A DNA stretch of 6,479 bases, from positions 1 through 6,479 of the forward strand of contig CAMZJG010000062.1 in assembly GCA_947307505.1 (NCBI GenBank), read 5' to 3'. The position numbers and the translations under genes were made by a program. Of this stretch, positions 1 to 5,780 are shown piece by piece. Under the pieces are notes generated by a model. It saw nothing but the letters and a program-made list of their open reading frames with translations, was not told where the DNA came from and ran no database searches. The first letter of the stretch is position 1; the number at the start of each line of letters is the position of its first letter. Source of the stretch: an uncultured Clostridia bacterium. Lineage in GTDB: Bacteria > Bacillota_A > Clostridia > Oscillospirales > Oscillospiraceae.

Positions 1-18
1 AAGGCATAAAACCGTCAT

Positions 19-25
19 AGGAGGT
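19..25 (+). promoter_or_regulatory. Shine-Dalgarno of the lipoprotein gene
   Basis: AGGAGGT lies 8 bases upstream of the ATG at position 34, a near-perfect match to the 16S anti-SD. It fixes the start of the lipoprotein gene. Only 33 bases precede the gene in this window and I see no convincing -10/-35 promoter in them, so the promoter is probably further upstream. Confidence 0.85.
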
Positions 26-33
26 GCTTTCCC

Positions 34-2397
34 ATGAAAAAGTTCCTGTGTTTTGCGCTGCTCCTGACCCTGCTCCTCTCTGCCTGCGGACTGACGCCGG
101 CACAGCCGACGGAGCCTGCCGGGACAGCGGCACCGCCGACAGCCCCGGAGTCCACCCCGAAGCCCACACCGGCGCCGACCCCGACGCCGGAGCCCACCCC
201 GGAGCCGGAGCCCGACGATCCCCTGGAGCGGGCCCTGCGATTCCTCCGGGCCCAGGACGGAGACTACGTGTCGAGGCATATGAACACATACCTGGAGCTC
301 TACCGCATGATGCATCCCGGGGCGAACGTCCTTGCCACCAGCTGGACCCACGATGCCCGGCACATGCAGCTGAACATGATGGGTCTGGACGTCCAGGCCT
401 TCCTGGATGCGGGGTACTTCCCGGACCTGGTGACAGTCAGCTCCATGGGTTATGCCAATGAATTCGTCCCCCTGGCCGAGCCCATCCCCCGGGAGCCGGA
501 GTGGGAACGGGTCTCCGAACAGGGCGTGCGGGTCACCATGGACCGGGCGGACTGGCCGGTGGGGGCGGAATACGTGCGCTTCACCATGCGCAACGAGGGG
601 GAGGAGTCCTATCTGTACGGGGCGGACGTGGAGCTGCAGAAGTATGTGGAGGGCAGCTGGAAGGCCCTCCGGCATTCGGGTGTGATCCTCGCCATTGGTT
701 ATTACTTGAACCCGGGGAATGAGCGCAGCCTGACCCCGCCCATGGTCTACTTCCCCGCCCTGGGGGAGGGCCTGTACCGGGTGGGCTTCATCCGGGATGG
801 GGTCTGGGCGGAATTCGCCGTCCGGGCCGACGCGGAACCGGTGGACGTGAGCGATATCGGGCGCGTCAGTTGGCCGGAGGCGGCTCTGCTGCTGGCGGGG
901 CTGCCGGAAACCGTGGAAAGCGATCTGCGTGACACCCGCTGGCCCGCCATGAGCAGCAGCTCCTGGGAACTGCGGGAGGAACGGCGATTCACCGATGAAG
1001 AACTGGCCGCTCTCCTCCTGGGGGAGGAGGCGGAGTATGACGCCGCGGCGGAGGTCTACCGCCTGGGGAACGGAACCCTGGACCTGAAACAGGGGGCGGA
1101 GCTGGACCGGGATGACCTGCCGGCAAAGGCCCTGCGTCTGGTACTGGAAAACACGCCGGCTTCCCCGGAGAAGGCAGGGTGGAAGAGCCGCCAGCGGACG
1201 GTGATGCTCCCGCCTCTGGACAGCCTGTACCCGGAGATCATCGGAACCAGTTATGCCCCGGATCCGGACGTACTCAATCAGAGGCTGGAAGCGGCTTTGG
1301 AAACGCTGGGGGAGGACGCGGGGGAACTCCGGAACTTCCGCTTTACTTCTGAGGACCTGCGGGACCTGCGGCTGCTGCTGGTTCCTGTGAGCACGGAAGG
1401 GAGTTACCCCAAGGGCTTTCCCCTGTGCTCCCCCGAGGGAGAGCTGGCGTCTTCGGCGGCCTGGTGCGTTTACCGGAATACCTACGATACCGATGCCTGC
1501 ACCATGAGCATGGAGTTCCTGGTCCTCCACGCCCGGTATACGGGCTACACCCTGGTGCCGGGAGAGCAGCATCAGACCCGCTCCCCCCTGGAGCAGGCGG
1601 AGAAATTCATCCCCCTTTTGCGGGAGGAGGGGATCAGGCTGCTGAGCTTCGACTATGTGCTTATCCCCGACCTCCATGAGTCGGAGGGGAAAACTCTGCA
1701 CCCCGCCTACCGCCTTCTGGCGGAGACGGCGTCGGGGGAGGAGCGGTGCTTCGTGGTGAGCGCCGTGAGCAGAGGGGCGAGCGCCTACGACCTGCAGCGA
1801 CGGGCTTACCTGGAGGAGCTCATGAACGCCCATACGGTCACGGATATCTTTGAGACCTGTTGGGCGCAGTACCCGGAGATGGACGTGTGGCCGGTGAGCT
1901 TCGGCATACGGGCGCTGGAGGACGGAAGGGAAGCGCTGATGATCGACTGCGACGGAGTGGACTGTCCCGCCCTGGAGGCCTCCGGGCTCCTGCCGGAGGG
2001 GGTGGCGCTGAACTATCCGGAGGAGCAGTTCAACCAAAAGCTTTCCCACCCCTGCCCCTGGGAGCCGGAGTGGGAGAAAAGCTGGGCCGGGGGGACCGTC
2101 ACCCTCACCATGGCCCAGGCGGAGTATCCCTTATACCCTGATTACGTGGAACTGACGGTGCGCTGCGAGAGGTCATTCAACCGAAACTGGGACCGCTTTG
2201 AAAAGTATGCCGATGGAGAATGGCATCATGTGCGGGAGTGGATGGCCGGGACCCTGGGTCTGCGCTACGTGGAGTCCGGGGAGACAGCGCTGCAGGTGAG
2301 GACCAACGCCAAGCTGGGGCCGGGTCTATACCGACTGTATCTCAATGATGAATACTGGGTGGAGTTCAAGATAACCGATCGTACAGCTGAAAACTAG
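34..2397 (+). CDS. Large lipoprotein with two Ig-like modules
   Basis: Predicted surface lipoprotein of 787 residues; no specific function recognised. Residues 1-18 form a lipoprotein signal peptide: two lysines after the Met, a Leu-rich core and the lipobox LSAC, with Cys18 as the lipidated residue. A Thr/Pro/Glu-rich spacer (about residues 21-62) would hold the folded part away from the membrane. Residues 154-264 and 677-781 resemble each other (both begin EPEWE, then alternating beta-strand patterns, a KY..G.W segment and a GLYR(V/L) ending). They look like the bacterial Ig-like domains seen in Firmicutes lipoproteins (Big_14-like, from memory). Residues 270-600 match nothing I know; a short stretch near 540-580 (HPAYRLLAET) only vaguely recalls PepSY/YycI-type proteins. 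ATG start with a strong SD; TAG stop. No enzyme motif is visible, so a binding or sensing role is inference only. The neighbour downstream is convergent, so this gene appears to stand alone or end an upstream operon. Confidence 0.93.
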   Translation: MKKFLCFALLLTLLLSACGLTPAQPTEPAGTAAPPTAPESTPKPTPAPTPTPEPTPEPEPDDPLERALRFLRAQDGDYVSRHMNTYLELYRMMHPGANVLATSWTHDARHMQLNMMGLDVQAFLDAGYFPDLVTVSSMGYANEFVPLAEPIPREPEWERVSEQGVRVTMDRADWPVGAEYVRFTMRNEGEESYLYGADVELQKYVEGSWKALRHSGVILAIGYYLNPGNERSLTPPMVYFPALGEGLYRVGFIRDGVWAEFAVRADAEPVDVSDIGRVSWPEAALLLAGLPETVESDLRDTRWPAMSSSSWELREERRFTDEELAALLLGEEAEYDAAAEVYRLGNGTLDLKQGAELDRDDLPAKALRLVLENTPASPEKAGWKSRQRTVMLPPLDSLYPEIIGTSYAPDPDVLNQRLEAALETLGEDAGELRNFRFTSEDLRDLRLLLVPVSTEGSYPKGFPLCSPEGELASSAAWCVYRNTYDTDACTMSMEFLVLHARYTGYTLVPGEQHQTRSPLEQAEKFIPLLREEGIRLLSFDYVLIPDLHESEGKTLHPAYRLLAETASGEERCFVVSAVSRGASAYDLQRRAYLEELMNAHTVTDIFETCWAQYPEMDVWPVSFGIRALEDGREALMIDCDGVDCPALEASGLLPEGVALNYPEEQFNQKLSHPCPWEPEWEKSWAGGTVTLTMAQAEYPLYPDYVELTVRCERSFNRNWDRFEKYADGEWHHVREWMAGTLGLRYVESGETALQVRTNAKLGPGLYRLYLNDEYWVEFKITDRTAEN
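154..213 (+). repeat. Low-complexity Thr/Pro/Glu linker coding repeat
   Basis: This stretch codes for residues 41-60 of the lipoprotein, an irregular series of TP, AP and EP dipeptides ending in EPEP. The DNA is correspondingly repetitive (CCGACC/CCGGAGCCC-like units). Such spacers are common just after the lipobox in Gram-positive surface lipoproteins and can change length by replication slippage. Confidence 0.8.
493..825 (+). repeat. Ig-like module, copy 1 (within lipoprotein)
   Basis: Residues 154-264 of the lipoprotein. Starts EPEWERV, continues with a beta-rich pattern (VRVTM, YVRFTMRNE), a LQKYVEGSW segment and ends GLYRVGF..VWAEFAV. It aligns with copy 2 near the C-terminus at a spacing of 523 residues. 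The first 16 matching bases (491-506 versus 2060-2075) are identical, while most of the rest has diverged strongly. The preceding 60 or so residues (about 86-145) may also match the stretch before copy 2, which would make the duplicated unit larger. Confidence 0.7.
2062..2376 (+). repeat. Ig-like module, copy 2 (within lipoprotein)
   Basis: Residues 677-781 of the lipoprotein, ending six residues before the C-terminus. It shares with copy 1 the EPEWE opening, a TVTLTM strand, YVELTVR, a FEKYADGEW segment and the GLYRLYL..EYWVEFKI ending. Placed at the extreme C-terminus, it should be the most exposed domain. The Ig-like assignment comes from the strand pattern and recalled family features, not from a database search. 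Confidence 0.7.
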
Positions 2398-2416
2398 CAC
2401 AAACAGCCTCGCAGAG

Positions 2417-2438
2417 TTCGCGGCTCGGAAGCCGCGAA
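2417..2438. terminator. Hairpin 1, possible terminator of lipoprotein gene
   Basis: Perfect 9-bp stem, TTCGCGGCT paired with AGCCGCGAA, with a 4-base CGGA loop, starting 19 bases after the lipoprotein stop. The compact GC-rich stem suits an intrinsic terminator, but the bases after it (TACAGGAAATC) are not T-rich. Terminator function is therefore only plausible. Confidence 0.4.
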
Positions 2439-2449
2439 TACAGGAAATC

Positions 2450-2482
2450 ATATTCGGGCAGAATTCATTTCTGCCCGAATAT
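2450..2482. repeat. Hairpin 2, perfect 14-bp inverted repeat
   Basis: The arms are 2450-2463 (ATATTCGGGCAGAA) and 2469-2482 (TTCTGCCCGAATAT), separated by the 5-base loop TTCAT. A 14-bp perfect match is far more than chance allows here. It lies midway between two convergent genes and could end transcription from either side, although neither strand has a proper U-tract. It could also be a protein-binding site or part of a dispersed repeat. Confidence 0.6.
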
Positions 2483-2541
2483 ACTTCTTGCGGAGCGTAC
2501 TGCGCGAGCGAAGCGAGTGCGGGAAGCGCAGCGCGACTATC

Positions 2542-2576
2542 TCGACCTTGAGCCCAGCGAAGCGGGTCAAGGTCGA
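2542..2576. repeat. Hairpin 3, spans the MATE stop codon
   Basis: The outer arms TCGACCTTGA (2542-2551) and TCAAGGTCGA (2567-2576) pair perfectly over 10 bp. Inside, CCC pairs with GGG and GC with GC around a GAA loop, with two single-base bulges, giving about 15 bp in all. The right arm contains the stop codon and the last codons of the MATE gene on the minus strand. It may end the minus-strand operon or protect its mRNA 3' end; no U-tract follows. Confidence 0.6.
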
Positions 2577-4042
2577 ATTGCCTTCGCCTGCTCCGTGATG
2601 CCCTTTTCCCGCCAGCGGGAGAAGAAAAACACCGGGAGGATGATGAGCATGCCCATGAGCATGCTGATGCCCCAGGCCTGGAACACGCCGATGTAGTGCT
2701 CCATGCCCACCCCGGCGGCTGCCGCCGCTTCCCGGCTGGCATACTGCCCCGCCGCCAGGGCGGCATCCAGGGCCTTGTCCAAAGGCCGGGCGGTGATGGC
2801 CCAGGTGAGGGGGATCTTCAGGATGGTGGAGCCGATGACGCAGAGGGAGGCGCCCAGGGCGGCGCCGGCGCCCCGCAGGGTCCCGGCCAGGATATTCTGG
2901 ACCCCGTAGAAGAAATAGAAGAAGCAGACGAAGCGGATGCCCTCCGCCGCCATGCGCCGGGAGGTTTCGTTGGCCCCGAAGATCAGGGTGATGGCAGGGC
3001 AGAAGAAATACAGGATCACCGAGAGGACCAGGGTGACGCCGCAGGTCATGAGCAGGGTGGCGCGGACCCCCTTGTTGGTCCGGTCCAGGTCCCCGGCCCC
3101 CACGTTCTGGCCTACATAGGTGGTGACGGCGGTGGAGAAGCCCATCATGGGCAGGAGGACAAAGCCGTCGATCTTCATGAGCATGGAATTGGCGGCGATG
3201 AACTCCGTGCCGAAGCGGAAGGAAAAGCTCTGGGTGATGAGGCAGCCCCCGGCGAAGCACATGCTCTGGAGAGCGGAGGGAAGGCCCAGGCGGAGGATCT
3301 GCTTCGTCAGGATGCCGTCCATCCGCAGATGCCGGAAATCGATCTTCGCCCCGTAGACCCCGGTGGACTGCCGCCAGAGCATGAGGCAGCCGCTGAGGAT
3401 ATGGGCCAGAATGGTGGCGATGGCCACCCCCGCCACGTCCCAATGGAAGACGCAGACGAAGAGCAGGTCCAGGGCAATATTGGTGAGGCTGGAGACGATG
3501 AGGGCATACATGGGCCATTTCGCGTCCCCCAGCCCCTGGACCATGCCGTTCATGTTGTTGTACAGCACGTTGCCGCAGGTGCCCAGGAAGATGATGCGGA
3601 TATACAGGGTGGCGTCCTCCAGAATATCCGCCGGGGTGCCCAGGAGCAGCAGCAGAGGCCGGGCGCAGAGGGTGCCGGCGACGGTGATGAAGATGCCCGC
3701 CAGCATGCTCAGGAGGAAGGTGGTGGTCATGGCCTTCTCCAGCATTTTCGTATCCTTGGCTCCCCGGTACTGGGAGATGACGATATTGGCCCCCATGCTC
3801 ACCCCCATGTACAGGGCGTTGAACACCAGCATGATGGCGAAGCTGGCGTTCACCGCCGCGAGACAGTGGGTGCCGTCCCGGGCAAAATTCCCCACCACTA
3901 CGCTGTCCACCACATTGTACAGCTGCTGGAACAGATTCCCCAGGATGATGGGGAGGGAGAAGAGGATGATCTTTTTCGCAATGGGACCCTGGGTCAGGTC
4001 CCGCCGGTCGGCTGCCCGGAGCAGCCGTTCTTCTTTTGTCAA
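2567..4042 (-). CDS. MATE-family multidrug/metabolite efflux protein
   Basis: Inner-membrane exporter of the MATE family, which expels small organic compounds in exchange for Na+ or H+. The 491-residue product shows family hallmarks: DLTQGPIAKKI then LPIILGNLFQQLYNVVDSVVVG (about 15-51), the end-of-first-half signature GLGDAKWPMYALIVSSLTNIALDLLF (170-195), GQNVGAGD (311-318) in the second half and AGTLRGAGAA (386-395). About 12 membrane segments are expected. The start is TTG: an in-frame stop lies three codons upstream, the upstream gene ends there, and an AAAAGGA SD lies 10 bases before it. No better ATG exists before the conserved N-terminal segment. Compared with usual members it carries roughly 30 extra residues, Ala-rich and charged, between the last two membrane segments (about 418-448). 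Last gene of the operon, 6 bases after the preceding stop. The substrate cannot be read from the sequence; the subfamily looks like the common Clostridial NorM/DinF-type proteins. Confidence 0.95.
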   Translation of the reverse strand: MTKEERLLRAADRRDLTQGPIAKKIILFSLPIILGNLFQQLYNVVDSVVVGNFARDGTHCLAAVNASFAIMLVFNALYMGVSMGANIVISQYRGAKDTKMLEKAMTTTFLLSMLAGIFITVAGTLCARPLLLLLGTPADILEDATLYIRIIFLGTCGNVLYNNMNGMVQGLGDAKWPMYALIVSSLTNIALDLLFVCVFHWDVAGVAIATILAHILSGCLMLWRQSTGVYGAKIDFRHLRMDGILTKQILRLGLPSALQSMCFAGGCLITQSFSFRFGTEFIAANSMLMKIDGFVLLPMMGFSTAVTTYVGQNVGAGDLDRTNKGVRATLLMTCGVTLVLSVILYFFCPAITLIFGANETSRRMAAEGIRFVCFFYFFYGVQNILAGTLRGAGAALGASLCVIGSTILKIPLTWAITARPLDKALDAALAAGQYASREAAAAAGVGMEHYIGVFQAWGISMLMGMLIILPVFFFSRWREKGITEQAKAIRP

Positions 4043-4048
4043 GATGCG

Positions 4049-4963
4049 TCAGTCCTTTTCGCGCAGCGCCGCTGCGATTTTTTCGTACATAGGGAGGGTC
4101 ACGCCGTACCGGCTTCCCAACCGAGGCACCTGGAGGATAAGACCCTCCAGCTCCGAGGCCCCGCCCCGGAGGATATCCCGCTGGAGGGAGGTGGTCATCT
4201 CCGGCTCCACCCCGTCCAGGATGTCCAGGTTTCGGGAAGGGAGGTCCGGGTCAAGTTCAACCCCCTGCGCCCGGGCCAGGAGGACGATCTCACCCACCAG
4301 GGCGGAAAAGCAGTCCCGGATCTCTCCGGGCTTCTGCATGGCTCCGGCGGTGACGCCGTAGTACAGACCGCAGGCCCCCTGGGGGGAGACGTAGGAGAAC
4401 TTGGTCAGGCAGTCCCGACGGATGTTCCGGGAAAGGTTGGCGTCCACGCCGCAGGCGGCCAGATCCTTCCGGATCACCTCCAGGATGGGAGTCGTTTCTC
4501 CACCCGGCAGGCCGAAAAACACCCGGAGGATGTCCCCCCGCATGAGGATGCGGCCGGGGGCAGCGAGCTCGGAGGCAATGTAGATGCAGCCATTCGTCAC
4601 CAGCGGGCCGGACAGCTGTGCCCGCAGCCACTCCCCGGTCTCTGGCAGGTTCAGGATGGGAATGATCACCGTGTCCTTCCCGGCGGTGCGCCGGAGGAAG
4701 GGGAGCGTCTCTTCCAGGGAATACCCCTTTACGCAGAGGAAAATCACGTCCGGGGCGCCGGAATAAGATTCCATATCCCAGGCCCGGACGGGCCCCAGGG
4801 AGAAGGAACCCGAGGGCTTGTCCACCCGCAGACCCTCCCGGGTCAGAGTTTCCAGCTGCCTTCCCCGGGCGATGAAGGCGGCGTCCAGCCCGCCCCGGAG
4901 CAGGTGGGCGCCCAGGGCGCCGCCGGTGCCCCCGGCCCCCAGGATGAGATATCGAAGGCTCAT
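4049..4963 (-). CDS. Ketopantoate reductase family (PanE/ApbA-like) oxidoreductase
   Basis: Predicted cytoplasmic NAD(P)H-dependent oxidoreductase of 304 residues, the usual length for the 2-dehydropantoate 2-reductase family. An N-terminal Rossmann fold begins at once: LRYLILGAGGTGGALGAHLL, with the GxGGxG loop at residues 9-15. DVIFLCVKGYSLEETL (72-87) places Lys79 where PanE has its first substrate-site lysine. The C-terminal helical domain has Lys188 (LTKFSYVSP), matching the catalytic lysine, and ASELEGLI with Glu271 matching the family's catalytic acid; MTTSLQRDI (256-264) matches the conserved Ser region. The position four after Lys188, often Asn in true PanE, is Val192. No other pantothenate genes are nearby, so the substrate may be a different 2-oxo acid, and panE is not assigned. 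The ATG overlaps the nitroreductase stop (ATGA) and has no SD of its own on the minus strand, which points to translational coupling. Confidence 0.9.
   Translation of the reverse strand: MSLRYLILGAGGTGGALGAHLLRGGLDAAFIARGRQLETLTREGLRVDKPSGSFSLGPVRAWDMESYSGAPDVIFLCVKGYSLEETLPFLRRTAGKDTVIIPILNLPETGEWLRAQLSGPLVTNGCIYIASELAAPGRILMRGDILRVFFGLPGGETTPILEVIRKDLAACGVDANLSRNIRRDCLTKFSYVSPQGACGLYYGVTAGAMQKPGEIRDCFSALVGEIVLLARAQGVELDPDLPSRNLDILDGVEPEMTTSLQRDILRGGASELEGLILQVPRLGSRYGVTLPMYEKIAAALREKD
4053..4059 (-). promoter_or_regulatory. Shine-Dalgarno supporting the TTG start of MATE gene
   Basis: On the minus strand AAAAGGA lies inside the last codons of the upstream oxidoreductase gene, 10 bases before TTG (4042-4040). 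This, with the in-frame TGA at 4051-4049, supports TTG as the initiation codon. Confidence 0.6.
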
Positions 4964-5778
4964 GGGCTGACCCGGAAGGAGGCGACGTATTCCGTATCCG
5001 CCCCGGTCTCCAGGCCGGGATCCTGCAGGAAGAGCTCAGGCTTCAGCCCGTCTTCCTCCGCCGTCAGCTGGAAATGGCAGAGGGCGATGCCCAGGTCGAT
5101 CTTCTGCAGGTCTCCTGTGGCTTCGTCGCCGAAGCCCTTGTTCCGCTTCACATAGAAGCTGACCGTGCCTTTCGACGCCACCGCCCGCCAGGGCTGCTTG
5201 TTCACCGCCGAGGGGGCAAGGCGCACCGCCTCCAGCGGCCTGGCCAGGGGTCCGGCTGCCTCCGGATCCAGGGGGGAGTGAAAATCACCGGCATAGAACA
5301 GTTCCCCGAAGGGCAGGCGGGTATCTGCCCCCACGCCCTTACGCATGAGGCTCTCCCGCAGGGAGAGCTTTTTTGCCGGATAGCCCAGGGGGCTGGCGCA
5401 GGGCATGAACTCCTCGGGCCCCAGGTCCATGGCTTTCTGGAAGGCGTCCCGGTTCAGGGTTCCCCCCAGCCATACGGTGCCGATCCCCAGGGACCAGGCA
5501 TAGAGCACCAGCTTTTCAAAGGCGTAACCATAGGATTCCTCCGCGTGCTCCTGCCGGGGGAGCTTCGCCGCGAAATACAGGCTCTCTCCGGTGACCACGG
5601 GACTCTTCAGCCCATGCTCCCCTGCCTCCAGCAGGCGGAATTCCGGAGTGATCCCCCAGGGAGTGGAGATGTCTGCCAGGTAAGCGGCCAATGCCTCCCG
5701 GTGTTCCGGCTTTACAGGGATGCCATTGTAGGTGCGCACGCTGCGCCGGGCTTGGATCAGCGAAAAGACGTTTTCCAT
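4960..5778 (-). CDS. Nitroreductase-family protein, TM1586 type
   Basis: Predicted FMN-binding oxidoreductase of 272 residues. It fits the TM1586-type putative nitroreductases, in which one chain holds two nitroreductase-like halves that mimic the usual dimer. Visible features: SLIQARRSVRTYNG near the N-terminus (6-19), the typical FMN phosphate-binding opening; ESYGYAFEKLVLYAWSLGIGTVWLGGTLNRDAF (81-113), the characteristic central helix and WLGGT motif; and EAVRLAPSAVNKQPWR (183-198), the second nitroreductase-like flavin motif. Likely reduces a nitro, quinone or other electron-accepting compound with NAD(P)H; the true substrate is unknown. The start is the ATG at 5778, chosen because a GGAAAGGAG SD precedes it, the product begins like the family, and the upstream antiporter gene ends 2 bases before. 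The reading frame stays open much further upstream, but there it overlaps the antiporter gene. Its stop overlaps the next start by 4 bases. Confidence 0.92.
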   Translation of the reverse strand: MENVFSLIQARRSVRTYNGIPVKPEHREALAAYLADISTPWGITPEFRLLEAGEHGLKSPVVTGESLYFAAKLPRQEHAEESYGYAFEKLVLYAWSLGIGTVWLGGTLNRDAFQKAMDLGPEEFMPCASPLGYPAKKLSLRESLMRKGVGADTRLPFGELFYAGDFHSPLDPEAAGPLARPLEAVRLAPSAVNKQPWRAVASKGTVSFYVKRNKGFGDEATGDLQKIDLGIALCHFQLTAEEDGLKPELFLQDPGLETGADTEYVASFRVSP

Positions 5779-5780
5779 GT

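Larger units (their letters stand above)
2398..2566. other. Convergent intergenic region rich in inverted repeats
   Basis: These 169 bases separate the lipoprotein stop from the stop of the MATE gene on the other strand. They hold no supported gene. They contain a 9-bp perfect hairpin, a 14-bp perfect hairpin, a GCG/CGAAGCG-rich segment, and most of a third hairpin that runs into the MATE stop codon. None is followed by a clear T-tract on either strand. The 9-mer AGCGAAGCG occurs twice (2507-2515 and 2556-2564). The density of palindromes suggests either bidirectional transcription termination or a dispersed palindromic repeat family. Confidence 0.8.

Noticed and set aside
2398..2566. CRISPR array, tRNA or small RNA gene in the intergenic region
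   Set aside because: The repeats are single inverted repeats rather than regularly spaced direct repeats, and no cloverleaf or recognised RNA family pattern is visible.
2448..3518. 356-codon minus-strand frame overlapping the MATE gene
   Set aside because: Runs out of frame through the MATE gene, giving His/Pro/Gly/Arg-rich product; its tail only translates the intergenic palindromes.
3363..4361. 332-codon open frame on the plus strand
   Set aside because: Antisense shadow of the MATE and PanE-like genes; Arg/Ser/Met-rich without recognisable family features.
4049..4963. Naming the gene panE
   Set aside because: Family membership is clear, but the Asn position is substituted and there is no pantothenate gene nearby; the symbol would overstate the evidence.
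2696..5155. 819-codon open frame on the plus strand, opposite the MATE and oxidoreductase genes
   Set aside because: Its product is a Gly/Ala/His/Asp/Glu/Gln-rich string with no domain, as expected from the antisense of GC-rich coding DNA, and it lies opposite two well-recognised genes.
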